Assembly: GCA_002794775.1 (NCBI GenBank)
Contig: NBAY01000010.1
Coordinates: 248,001 to 312,000 of the forward strand
Length of the DNA stretch: 64,000 bases
From: Porodaedalea pini
Taxonomy: Eukaryota > Basidiomycota > Agaricomycetes > Hymenochaetales > Hymenochaetaceae
Reading direction: 5' to 3'
Part shown: positions 22,716 through 35,293 of the stretch, one piece after another
How positions within the stretch are numbered: the first letter of the stretch is position 1
Layout of the letters: the number at the start of each line of letters is the position of its first letter
Program-made: the position numbers and the translations under genes
Notes under the pieces: model-generated
Databases searched by the model: none
Told to the model about the DNA's origin: nothing
The model's input: only the letters and a program-made list of their open reading frames with translations

Positions 22716-25500
22716 ATGAGCGAGCAGCAGCCACGGTCCAACCAAGGCCCATCCCGAGACAGCACAAATGATCCATCGCATCCTCGCACCAGCTCATTGC
22801 CAGCATCTCTTCTTCCGTACCTTCAGCAGGGTCCGTCGCTGTCACCGGACGCGGAGTCTCAGCCCACGCTTCCCTTTCCAAACTACGTACCTACTCACCA
22901 GCCACTTCCTTCTCTTCCCTCACTGTCTCTAAACAGTCAATCGAGGATAACAGGCGAAAGCGCTTCGACCAGACGAGTTCTTCCCTCTCTCCAGGAAGGA
23001 GCCACATTTCCTTCCGGGTCGCATTCAACATCGGCATCCTCAGCCTCTGCAGATTATAACGCTCCAGCTCGTTCTCGTGCAAGTGACGTCCCTGCGGCCC
23101 CGCGAAGCTTGTCACACACGTCCCTCCCAAGGTATTCTGCAGTCCCTTCGGCTGGTGCGTGGTATCCCGATAATTAGACGTCTTGCAAATCACCCTCACA
23201 TCTGACCTCGTTTCGACTTTGTTGCAGCTTTTTATTCGGAGTATGCAAATGAGGCTCAGTATACGAACGAATCAGCGCCCACCCCACATGAAGGCAGATA
23301 CGAGGCGACTCCTGCGATGTCTGCGCTTCACGCCCATAGAAGTTACACATTCCCGGCAACGAGCCACGAGCGTGCTCATTCGCATCAGGGGTATGCAGCA
23401 GCGGAAAACACTCGTACACCAGGCCAGCCTTTCCTGCGTGGACCAGGGCTAGGTACGCCACCGTCTTCCCGCCGCACGTTCGCGACGACACCGCCTGCAC
23501 CTCATTTTCAGCCTCAACAGCAGGAAGGTCCGGCACAGGCTCAGCAGATTCCCGGGCAGAGGTATAGTCAAGCACCACTGTCTGTGTCCCCACGTTTGTC
23601 GCTGTCAGCACCAGCCTTATCGAACTCGCCGAATTTTTCGGGAATCGCGCGGCATGTGGAGGCAGTGGTCTCTTCAGAACCCGCAGCTGGCTTATTGGCA
23701 CCTTCCGCAACCTCCTCCGCGCCCATCACAAACCGCGAAAGGAGAGGTTCAAACGAGGGCGATAGCTTGCGACGACAATACGCCTACCCGCTGGAAGCAC
23801 AGTACCTACCCTCACGGGTCTCGCAATTGTCTCACGAATTGCCTGCGTCAATTGGCTCTTCGACGACAAAACATACCCGATCGGCTAGCATAGAACATCC
23901 TGATATCGCATCGGCTGCTCCGTCAACCTCGGGAGCTGGATCTTCTAGTACGTCTGCACAGATCTCAGGTTCTGCAACGGGAAGAGAAAGAAGGGGCGGA
24001 GCGGGCCGCGGTCGGGGTCGTGGACGGGGCAAGAAGGCTGGCACACCGGCATCTGCATCTGCCTCTGCGTCAAAAGCGGATACACAGACTTTTGCTAATC
24101 CAACTGTCTTCTGGGGTCGCGAACAACGAATTGCACATGCCGCCGAGGTTGACCTTGCTCCGAGCGGCCAGCCTTCAACCTCAGCAAGCGTGCTTGCTCC
24201 TGCTCCTCAGAGCATGACCGAGGCGTCTATTCAGTCCCAGTCACTGAGAACACCTGGCGCTACGCGTCTAGAACAAGTTGTTACCGGTCCACTAGGTACT
24301 TCGCGCAGTCTTGCGAAGAAAGGGAAGAGACGAGACGAGGCTTCGATTGCAGGAGACATGAGGGGCGCCGAAGCTGACGTTGAAGAGGATGAGTTGGAGG
24401 AGACAACAGACGATGAAGGACAACCACGTTTTTCCATTGGCTCAGCTCCTTCAAGATCGGGGTCAGCAGGAGGCTCGCATGCAGTAAGAACCAAAACCAA
24501 AATTGAAGTGGCCTGCGATTTCTGCCGGAGTGCGTTGATCAGCATTTCTGAATAATGAGACGGGCTATAAACTGACCTTTCATTTTTCCTCGCTTATACA
24601 GAACGAAAAATGAAGTGCGACGGTGACCGCCCGACATGCAGGAACTGTCAGAGGAAAAACGTAGCATGTTCATATATTCCAATCGTCCGCCGCCGTGGTC
24701 CAGGCAAGAAACAGAAGGCTATCGATGCTCGCCCCAAGAAGACAAATAAAAAAATTGAGTCGGACAAGAAGCAGGCAAAGGGGAAGGGCAAAGCTAAGGC
24801 ATCACAGTCGGGTAAAGTTCCAACTCAAGGGACACAAGAGGGCGACCTGCCTCAGTCACTGGAGACTCCGCCACCGCAGGCCTCAGGAAGCAGTCTCAGA
24901 CTCGAAAGTCCAACACAGCATTTTTCTTCTGAATTCCAGCAGGCAACACGTGAATTGTATATGCTTTCACCACTTCAGAACTTGTCATCGCCACGGCCTG
25001 GAGGGCCGTCAACCTCGTTTTCCGGGGCGACCGTCTCGCCATTTTCTTCCGCTACACTCCCACTACCTCTCTATTCACCGGACCATTTGCCACTATACGG
25101 CCACAGCGCGCCGTTTGGAGGCGAACTGTTCTTGCCTGGGCATTCGCCAACGATGAGCGTCAGAGACGTCGTTGATCCATATGCCGGTGTAAACATCGGC
25201 TTTCACGAAGCCAGCGACAGCACGCAGTCGAATGTTGGTCCTCAGGACTCTGAATCCAGCACTATGCGTACCGCAAGCGTGTTGTCGAGCGGTCCGAGCT
25301 CGAGCGAGGGAGAGCCTGGAAGATATTCCAGGCGGCGACGCACGGCAAAACGCTCTAGAACTGAGCGGGAAAGACGAGGCCGTGAGCTAGAAGAAGGTGA
25401 GATAGACGAGGCGAGCCCATCGGGCGGCACTCAGGGTTACGAGCAAGGAGAGGTTTGGGACGATGTCGGTGACGGCGGCAATCAACGCTTGAGGCGCTGA
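22716..25500 (+). CDS. Zn(II)2Cys6 transcription regulator (879 aa)
   Basis: Three exons, 22716-23154, 23228-24529 and 24602-25500, join in phase. The zinc cluster is split by the second intron, giving ACDFCR|KRKMKCDGDRPTC followed by NCQRKNVACSY, all six cysteines present, at about residues 575-605. A basic linker, RRRGPGKK, follows. About 570 residues of Ser/Pro/Gln/Ala-rich, probably disordered sequence precede the cluster and about 270 follow, ending in an acidic EEGEIDEAS segment. There is no fungal-specific TF middle-homology domain, so the regulated pathway cannot be guessed. The cluster, with an intron at this Arg/Lys, resembles the two clusters in the 40-46 kb gene. Confidence 0.9.
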
Positions 25501-25857
25501 ACTTGACGCGACGTGTGACCACTATTTCTTTTCTCTCTCTTCCCCTTCAAAACTTATTCGTTATTATATTCGCTACAAATCATCTACGCTTCTTTTTATT
25601 TCTGAGTTATTCATTAATTAACTTCTTCCCTTGCCTTGACAGGAGCGTATTTCCAAATCTCTCTCTGATTCTTAGTCTACCTCTCTTATACTCCTTTTAG
25701 CACTTGATTTAATAATTGTAGCCCCCCAGAGTGTTGTAATGTCTTTGAATAAACATCCGAATTAAAGCGGAGTAGACTATGTTAGTATGTAGACATGATG
25801 ATCGTGAAGATAGGTTACAACTACAAGTGAGATGCTGCCGTCTCAATGTTACTTCCT
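25501..25857. other. Convergent 3' spacer
   Basis: Pyrimidine-rich, AT-rich sequence between two convergent genes, with 'aataaacatccg' around 25747 as a plausible polyadenylation region for the plus-strand regulator. No gene seen. Confidence 0.4.
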
Positions 25858-26524
25858 TCAAGCCCCCTTGGCATCATATTTCAGCTTCTCCAGGCTGTCT
25901 AGACTCGCTTTGCTATCCTTCAGCGATTGCAGCATGATCCACACAAGGAAGGTGATGACGAGTGTAACGCTCCACCATCCGGTCTGTTGCCAGCCCTTGT
26001 TCGATGCAATAGAGATCAACGGCGCGAAGCCGGCGATGCCAAGGGTCCACAGTATTGGGAGTGGCAGATATGGCACCTCTTTCGCAAGTCGATGGATCAC
26101 AGTGTCGAAAGTGGGTGTAAGAAGTAGCAAGAGGTTCATGTGCATGAGAACTTGGATGAGGGCAAACATCCGAGCGCCTATGATCGGCGTCTCGTTGAGG
26201 AGAGACAAACGAAAGAAAAATACGACGTGTCTACAGAGAACGTGCTGTCAGTTCGATTTCGCTATATATTAGGTTGTACAGCGGCGCACAGTATGCAAGA
26301 TATGCCAGTATAAACTTGTGTTTGACGAAATATACGCTTGTCCATACGCTCTGCCTTGTCCCGAAGTTCAGTTATCCATTCCTCTTGCTCTGGAGAAGGT
26401 ATCAATATTTTAGATTTCGACTTCATTAGAGCTCGATACCTTGATCATCGAGAACGCGATTTTCCTCCTCAGTTTCATTTTCTACCTCGGATCTGAATGG
26501 TACTCTCTTGCGCAAGTTTTCCAT
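25858..26524 (-). CDS. Small multi-pass membrane protein, unknown (185 aa)
   Basis: Three exons (26524-26440, 26389-26290, 26230-25858) join in phase to 185 residues. The N-terminal 60 residues are soluble and highly charged (ENETEEENRVLDDQEQEEW, then DKAERMDKRIFRQ). Four hydrophobic segments follow, around YTGISCILHVVFFF, MFALIQVLMHMNLLLLL, LPILWTLGIAGFAPLI and WWSVTLVITFLVWIML. A short charged C-terminal tail ends it, suggesting an integral membrane protein with both termini in the cytosol. I do not recognise a named family. It lies divergently 211 bp from ILV3 and may share a promoter. Confidence 0.75.
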
Positions 26525-26735
26525 GGGTGTTGCAGTTAGGTAGAAGTCCGAGTCTCGAAACGCGTCTGCTTTGATCGGCGATCAATGCTTTGCTCATAAA
26601 AGGCAAGTAGATTGACATGAACGTGACCACTAAAAATCCTCAGATTTGCTTTCAGCTTTTGTCGCTGACTCGAAATTTGTTCCCGACGTGTAGCGTGAGG
26701 GCCAGATTTTAGGAGACGCTGTACACCTAGAGCAA

Positions 26736-28860
26736 ATGGTGTTACACTCTATCTCGACGCGTCTTTCGAAAAGGACCGCGCAGAAGGCAGCTCGGCGGGC
26801 ATTTAGCACAACGACATGTGCCCGCAATGAAAAGCCCGTCATGAATCGGTACAGCCGGACAGTTACTAGACCAAAAGACCAGGGCGCTAGCCAGGTATGC
26901 GTTTCTGTCCTTGTTGTACCATACCATCTGTGCTGAATGATGCTCAGGTTTGTCTTGTGCGTATAAAACACTCGTGAAATGCTCACTAGCAGCGTAGGCC
27001 ATGCTGTATGCAACAGACGGCGTAGACTCTGAAGAGGACCTTGAGAAGGCTATGGTTGGTGTCGCAAGCGTATGGTACGTGTATCAATGCTTTTCTAAGC
27101 TCTTCTTCTGAATTATTGTCAGGTATGAAGGCAACCCGTACGACCCTCCGTTAACTACGAATAAAAGTCTACTGTCCTGACCCTGCTGTTAAGATGCAAT
27201 AAACACATTCTCGGCCTTGGGCAGCGCATTAAAAAGTCGCTCGTTAACGCAGACCTTATCGGTTACCAGTTCGGGACCGTCGGAGTCAGTGACGGCATTA
27301 GCATGGGCACACGCGGAATGAGCTATTCGCTGCAGTCGCGCGACCTCATTGCCGACTCTGTGGAAACTGCTGCTGGCGGACATTGGCTTGACGGTATAAT
27401 TGTCATTCCTGGATGCGACAAAAACCTGCCCGGTGTTCTCATGGCGCGTGAGTGCAATTTAGCGACCATTTGCTTGTAACATGATGCGCTTAACGTTTTG
27501 GCAGTCGGCCGACTCAATCGTCCGGGCTTGATGGTGTATGGCGGCACAATCCGCCCTGGTTCGTGTGCTGGTGCACCGCAACTCGATATCATATCTGCAT
27601 TCCAGTCATACGGGAAGTATCTCGCAGACGGTAAAACTGCGGAAGCAGAGAAAGAGCGCTTCGACACCATCCGGCACGCGTGTCCCGGACCTGGGGCATG
27701 CGGCGGTATGTACACCGCGAACACAATGGCGAGCTCGGCGGAAGCCTTAGGCATGACTCTGCCTGGATCTTCCTCGTTCCCTGCCGAGTATCCAGAGAAG
27801 CATGCGGAGTGCGACTCCGTTGGCGCCGTGATGCGAAACCTTCTCGAGAAGAACATCCTGCCGCGCGAGATTATGACGCGGGACGCCTTCGAGAACGCTT
27901 TGGTGCTTGTGATGATCCTCGGCGGCTCGACAAATGCTGTTCTTCACCTCATTGCCATCGCCGCCTCTGTTGGCGTCAAGCTCACTATCGACGATATCCA
28001 AGCCGTATCCGATCGCATACCTTTCATTGCCGACCTCAAACCCAGCGGAAAGCATGTCATGGAGGATGTGCATAAAATCGGCGGCATTCCAAGTAAGTGT
28101 TCTTGACCTCATGCTCTTATTTGCACAACTGAAGATCACAACAGAAATTCTGGCATATTTGCTCAAGAACAAGTTGATTGACGGAAACACTATAACCGTG
28201 ACCGGTGCCACACTTGGCGAGAACCTTGATCGGTGGACGCATAAGCACGGCGAGCTTGCGTTTGACCAGGACGTCATTCGGCCGCTCGACAAGCCCATCA
28301 AGGCCACAGGTCACATCCGCATCCTCAGAGGAAACCTCGCGCCGGGCGGTGCGGTCGCGAAGATCACTGGCAAGGAGGGCCTCAGCTTCTCCGGGAAGGC
28401 GCGTGTGTTCGACAACGAGGAGGACTTCGTGCACGCCATCGAGAGCGGCTCGATCAAGCAAGGCGAGAAGACCGTCGTCGTCCTGCGCTACCTCGGGCCG
28501 CGCGGCGGGCCCGGCATGCCCGAGATGCTCAAGCCCACGGGCCTAATCATGGGTGCGGGCCTCGGACAGGACGTCGCATGCCTCACAGACGGCCGATTCA
28601 GCGGCGGCTCGCACGGGTTCGTCATCGGGCACGTAGTTCCCGAGGCACAGGAAGGTGGACCCATCGCGCTCGTGCACGATGGCGACACGATCCACATCGA
28701 TGCTGTGAAGAACACGCTCGACGTCCAGGTTTCTGCCGAGGAGCTTAAGAAGCGCCGCGCAGAGTGGAAAGAACCACCGCTGAAGGTGCGCCAGGGTACT
28801 TTGTACAAGTACATCAAGACGGTGTCAGATGCGAGCCATGGCTGCGTTACGGATGCTTAA
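26736..28860 (+). CDS. ILV3: Dihydroxy-acid dehydratase, mitochondrial (602 aa)
   Basis: Six exons: 26736-26894, 26998-27074, 27123-27137, 27194-27447, 27505-28092, 28145-28860. The enzyme dehydrates 2,3-dihydroxy-isovalerate and -methylvalerate, the penultimate step of Val/Ile synthesis in mitochondria, using an iron-sulfur cluster. The N-terminus is Arg/Ser-rich without acidic residues ([18 protein letters not shown]), as expected of a mitochondrial presequence. The three cluster cysteines are visible in [16 protein letters not shown] and [14 protein letters not shown]. Other signatures are [31 protein letters not shown] and [11 protein letters not shown]. Exon 3 is only 15 bp, yet it is needed to reach the first cluster Cys in frame. 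It converges on THI4. Confidence 0.96.
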
Positions 28861-29072
28861 AACTTAGACCGCTGTGTACATTGAGGCGCTTTGAAAAAAA
28901 TGAATTTTAACAATTCTTTTATTCGATTTACCATTATTTCTATTTCACGACCAAATGAACGGCCAGATCTTCCGCCACGAGAAAATGAAATATACATGGA
29001 GTTGCTCGTGACAAAACTTGATGCTACATAGATTTAGATTCTCTTACACTGCTCTCTCCCCTACTCGAAAGA

Positions 29073-30250
<1,178 letters not shown>

Positions 30251-30810
30251 ATTCGCAGCGAGAGGCTCGATGGGAAGAGACAAGGATCGGGGCTACATCC
30301 ATTGGATACTGATCCGTTTATAAAGCGGAGTCTAGGGTTTGAAAGCCTCGCCACGATGGAAGATAAGAACTTTCGAATGGAGTGACTCGGAATCGATTGA
30401 ATGGAGCTCCTCATCTTTGACCCACACAACCCGACAGAGCCCCTGAAATGAACATATCTGGTCGCAAGACTAGAAAGAAGACTTTTTAAGTCAGGTCGAC
30501 CGAGATCTAGAGTAGCAGCGAAAAGGTAACTGCATCACAGGTTCGCGGCAGTTGCCCAAGCTCCATATTCGCAAGGCTTGGGAGCATTGAAGCACGGGCC
30601 GCATGGTATTGAGCTTTTTTGAGCAGTGGAAGGAGTCCTCATGTCTTCGAAGAAGATTCTAGTCACTAGCTGCGTGTGAGCAAGAGCCCATTGACGGCGA
30701 AACCTGGGAACTATGAAAATGTCAGGTATTGGCTTCAGAAAGAATGAATGGTATTTTTAAAGTCACGGGTTTTTCATAAAGCTACATCTAATTCATGAAA
30801 AATGAACATC
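30251..30810. other. Intergenic, THI4 promoter region
   Basis: About 560 bases between the THI4 start and the ARO7 stop on the same strand. No TPP aptamer, repeat or coding frame recognised. Confidence 0.4.
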
Positions 30811-31891
30811 TCATTTGTCTTGCTTGGGTTTGCACAGTTCTTCAATCTCTTCCTGCGATAGCCCATTCAATCGCTTCAATAGGTAGTCCACCTGTAACAA
30901 AAACCAATCAGAAAGAAGAGAAATGCACCAAATTATAGTACTTGCCTCGACCTCCTTCGTCAACGGGATGATGTAATGTTCGTACAGTTCCACGACGCCC
31001 TCAACGTCAATCTTTCCTTCTCCCGAATCCGATACTGAATTTAACGGCTGGCCATTCATGTCGACTTCCTGACCGTACAACCGCGCCTTGTTGCGCACGC
31101 GGTGCAGCAGCTTGCGCTCGACCTCAGGCTTCGTGATGAGCCCCGCAAGCGCCTCACGATTCGGATTGAGGATATGCGGGACGAACGCGGCGGGGTCCGC
31201 GCGGAATTTGGACTCGGAGACGAACTTGCCGTAGTGCACGCGCTTGCTGAGCGCCTGCAGGACCTCGACGTCGATCGTCGCCGCGCTGCCGTAGTTCCCG
31301 TCGTCCTCGTACTCGCTATCGCCAAGCACACCCTGCGCGCGCTTCGCGGCCGCGAGCTGGCGCGTCGCCGTCTTCGTGATGCGTGGTACGATCGAGCGGA
31401 TGTAGAGCGACTGGATCGACGGGTTCACGTTCACGTCGTTCGGGTAGAGGAGCGAGGGATATTTGAGCGGGGGAAGGAGCGGCTGGGGGAGTTCAGACGC
31501 AGGTGTGAAGGGGTATTCGTCCGGGCTATCTCGTGTGCTTCAGCTGGTAGATTCATGCCAGGTAAGCCCAAACACATACCTGGTATATCTGCGCGCCTTC
31601 GCTGCACCGCAAAAAGCCATCAAAAAATCAGTACATCAACGCCTAACAGTCGCTCGGCGCGTGATGCGCACCTTGGAAGGACTCGGTCTCCTTCAAGAAC
31701 CAGTCGAGCCAACTGCCCTCGAAGCCGATCTCGCGCAGCTCCTTGACGCCTCCGTGCTCGTATATGCGCGGATTGTGCGCGAACTGCGCGCGCTCGATAA
31801 GGGAGAAGATGATGGTGTCTTCGAGACGAATCAGCATCGAGCGTATGCGCTCGAGGGAGAGCGGGTCGCCTGCCATGAAGTTCTGTTGCAT
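30811..31891 (-). CDS. ARO7: Chorismate mutase (297 aa)
   Basis: Four exons: 31891-31672, 31601-31580, 31525-30955, 30891-30811. The enzyme rearranges chorismate to prephenate, the branch point to Phe and Tyr, in the cytosol. It follows the yeast ARO7 (AroQ, all-helical) layout: [22 protein letters not shown] at the N-terminus, [53 protein letters not shown], and the C-terminal [17 protein letters not shown]. Exon 2 is a 22-bp micro-exon. The last intron starts with GCAAGT instead of GT, a standard GC-AG intron. At 297 residues it is longer than the roughly 256 of yeast, mainly through a loop after [12 protein letters not shown]. Confidence 0.95.
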
Positions 31892-32517
31892 CGTCGAGCT
31901 AGTGATTAAATGTCTCAGAGTCGCGAGTTAGGGGGAATGTAGTAGCAAGAGGGGTTCTAAATACGCAAGAAAGCAAGCCAAGATGTGAGAGGCTGGCGGC
32001 CGCACCGGTCGATATGTAGTTAGTGGTACATTGGACGATAAAGCCGACTCTTAGCCAGTTTGAGTCAGCGCGCCAATATCAATGTCGACTTCGAATGGGC
32101 TCGACCGTTCCGCTTTCCATTTCAACACGCACGAATCGTGGTAATGGAAGACGACAACTGCATTGCATACAATCAAGAAAGCACAGTAATCATGTAACAC
32201 AAGATTGTTGGTAGTGGGAAAAAGTCGGAGATGTAAGTATACATCGCCGAGACGTTAGTAATGGCCAAGGGTGATAGACGGGTTAGAGTGAGGGATATAG
32301 GAATGGGTCAAAGATCAAAGACAAGAGAAATGTGGATAGCTAGACGTGGATGAGAGGGCTCGAAAGTCACCCAGATTGGGTATATCCGTAGAAGGGGGAA
32401 TTGTGAAGAGAAAAACCAATACTGCAGATAGGAAAGCACCGAGGAAACTTGAAGAAGAGCAAACAATCCGGCTGAGCAGAATAAGAGCGTAGATGGGTAA
32501 ATGTTACAAGGAATAAA
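31892..32517. other. Intergenic, no supported gene
   Basis: Upstream region of ARO7 and downstream region of the septin-like gene. Purine-rich on the plus strand at 32.2-32.5 kb, i.e. a pyrimidine-rich 3' flank for the septin-like gene. Nothing coding recognised. Confidence 0.4.
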
Positions 32518-34811
32518 TCAAAGTCCTAGATCTAAGTAAGAAACCAAGTAAGGAAAAGGTCGAGAGAAAAACCGGATCCAGGTGCGGACGTACCTTCGAG
32601 CAGACGTTTGCGGTCTTCATCACTGATGTTCCGCGTGGCTCGTCGTGCGAGTAGTTTCTCAGTCCTGTACTTTTCATACAGGACCTCCTTAGTATTCATT
32701 TTCAGGACCTGTTTCGGCCTAATTAGCACCATGTATCATTCAGAGCAGCAGAGTTGCTTGCCTTGAAATGAGTTGAAAGGATAGCAGTCCGCAAAGCCGC
32801 AAAATCACAGTGTTCCGGATCGAGTACATCAACTGTGCCCCACCTAAACCGACGTGTAAAGACACCCTTCAGGTCTCTCGGTGGGCCCGCCAGGTACGGC
32901 AGGTGATCTGTCGAAGGAGACTTTAGCGTCGCAGTTGCAGTAGTCGGCGTCGCCGCCCCGCGGTCATACTGGTCCTCCGACGTCCCATCAACACTATCCC
33001 CGTTCTGCGTGACCGGAGTCTGCGGAAACGCGCCACTATCCACCGAGTATGCCGAGACGGGCCGCAGCGGCGGTGCCTTCAGCGCGCGGCGCACACGTCC
33101 CGTCTGCTCGGGCATGATTACCGCGAAAGGCATAGCGTCTGAGAGTTGCGGCGTGCGCCGCGCAAGGTATGCTGCGCTGAAACGCACGCTGGCGAGACTT
33201 TCCGGATCTGCCGCCTCCAGTGGCATTGGGACGCGCTTGTCTTCGGCGCTCTGCTCCAGCCGCGAGCGAGACGTCGAGCGGGCCGATGGTCGACGCTTTG
33301 GGTTGAGCTTGATGACCGGACGTGAGCGCCGCTCCTCCTCTTCGCTCTCTTCATCTCCGAAGCCCTCGTCAGTCTGAGATCCACTCCCGTTTCCGTTCAA
33401 GGTGCCATTGCTTTCGGCGCTTTCATCAGCACTTGAAGGTCTGACAGATTCACTGGGCCCCTCCTCGACCTTCGACGGCCCAAATACGCTGAACCCAAGC
33501 TTCGCATTGTAGAGATCCCGGCGAATGACCAATTTAGCAGCTTGCAGCTTTTCGTCGGTCAAGACATCAGCACGAGCAATGACTGGCAACACATTTACGC
33601 GTTCGGAAAGTCGGCGTATGATTCGCAGGTCTGCGGGATCCATGCCCAACCGATCCTGATCTTTCTCTGTGGTGGCAACATCGTCTACTGAAGAGACTGT
33701 GAAGAGACGTGTTAATGTCATATGGCGTAAATAAAGGGTTGACATACTTCGGATCGCGGCAGGCGCTGAGGTCGCGGCTTTGCGCTCCGCGGGAGTCATG
33801 AGTGATCCCGGATCAATCATGTAGATGCATCTTAAAATTAAATGTCACGGTTTGAGCCGAAAAAGAATAGCAGAAGCACGAGAATGACGCACAGGTGAAC
33901 GTGCTGGTCGCCTTTGCTTTTCCGCACAACTTTGGATTCCTTGAATACTATTTAAGCCTCTCTCTAAGCAAATAAAATAAAATAGGACGCAACGCACTTC
34001 GTCCATAGTATCCGCATATTGAAGGTCAAGATATTTAATGATCCCGGACACCTGCCTGTCCAGCTTTAGTTCGTGGGCCTCCTGGAAGTCCAATCCCGGA
34101 GTATCTATCACAGACAGCAGAATACGATCGAACCGCGACTCGCAGATCTCCACGCAAGCAGTGTCAATGCGTTCGGTCCTCTTACCGCTATTTCGAAGGA
34201 AGTGGTCCATAGATGCGCGCTGCTCGGCCGTTGCGGAAGGAGAAATGTCTGCTGTATCAATAAGAAGGCGAAGAAGAGAACTCTGCAACGCATAATAAGA
34301 CTCTAATTGTGTATGCTTTTTGTGGCTGAACCACACACACCTTGCCAGTCCCCTGCGCTCCAGCGACCATCAAGTTGAACGCAGCAGCCACACGCCTGCG
34401 CTGGCTGTGGCTATGCTTCGTACGCGTCGAATGCGGCGTGCCAGCGCGTTCGCCCGGCTTCGTCCCAAAGGCAGACGGAGGATGATTTGGTTGGGACATG
34501 TACAACGACGCGATCGTCCCAGTGGACCTCACGCCCTCCCGCGGCGCAGACTTGCTGCTAATCGAGCCGCGAAACGGCCGGTGGAACGGAATGGCGACAT
34601 TGCCGTCCGGGGCGAAGAAGGAGACTTTGGTGGCGCCTGGCGCCGGAGTCTGCGGCGGCGTCTGGCGGATGGACGCGATGTCGACGAGGTCGGACGGCCA
34701 GGCGACGCCCTGGGAGGACATTTCCGGCAGCGAGGGAGAGCTGCGCACGACATGTTCGTCTGCGCCCCTCCCCTTTTTCTTGGTCGACCTGGACCCGAAG
34801 CCGAGCACCAT
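32518..34811 (-). CDS. Septin-type G-domain protein, copy A (644 aa)
   Basis: Seven exons: 34811-34341, 34282-33998, 33939-33893, 33830-33748, 33687-32762, 32708-32594, 32525-32518. A disordered Ser/Pro-rich N-terminus (about 150 residues) precedes a septin-like GTPase fold: P-loop GAQGTGKSSLLRLLID, G3 VIDTPGLDF, QHVHLCIYMIDPG, G4 region VLPVIARADVL. After a long acidic insertion come the septin-unique element WGTVDVLDPEHCDFAALR and the helix VLKMNTKEVLYEKYR. All nucleotide-binding motifs look intact. The intron before VLKMN begins with GCAAGC (GC-AG). The tiny last exon adds only Gly-Leu-stop. Septins polymerise at septa and the cell cortex; this is a divergent agaricomycete type, so filament formation is uncertain. 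It is a paralogue of the N-terminal half of the gene at 40042-46015. Confidence 0.88.
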
Positions 34812-35293
34812 CGTTGATGAGTTCCCAAGGAGGTAACGGAACACAAAGAGCCTGAAATTTCAGGTAAACAAGAAAGGCAGCAAAGCCGGTACAGCCGGGT
34901 ATGATGTCAATAGCAATGCACGATTCTCAGCCTGCCGCTCAGCGTGCTCGTCGTTCTCTCGCTGTCGTTGTTGATGTCGCCGTTGTCGCCAGCAACGCCG
35001 TGGAAAGTGTCGAAGTTCGATATTTATTTGCTAGACCGTGACGCGACCCGCGTCGCTATCGTGGGTCCCGCTTACCATATGTAGTACAAACGCGAGCTTT
35101 TTTGACTACGCGTTCTTGACATTTCAAATAATCAAAACGTTCCCTTCGGCGTCGAACAGAGACAAGCAGCTTAAGGTAAGAAGCAGAGCCTAACAGTACA
35201 TTAGTCTTCCTCAGATTGTGCGTATATACATGACGTCTTCTACGTATCGCCTCGCGCACAACGCTCGCCGGGCCTCTCAAGTCTACAGTATAC
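34812..35293. other. Intergenic
   Basis: Promoter side of septin-like gene A and 3' flank of the carboxylase subunit, both on the minus strand. No motif or RNA gene recognised. Confidence 0.4.

Noticed and set aside
30251..30810. Possible TPP riboswitch upstream of THI4
   Set aside because: The conserved CUGAGA and ACCUGAU-type words of the TPP aptamer are not found in the leader or first intron on the minus strand.
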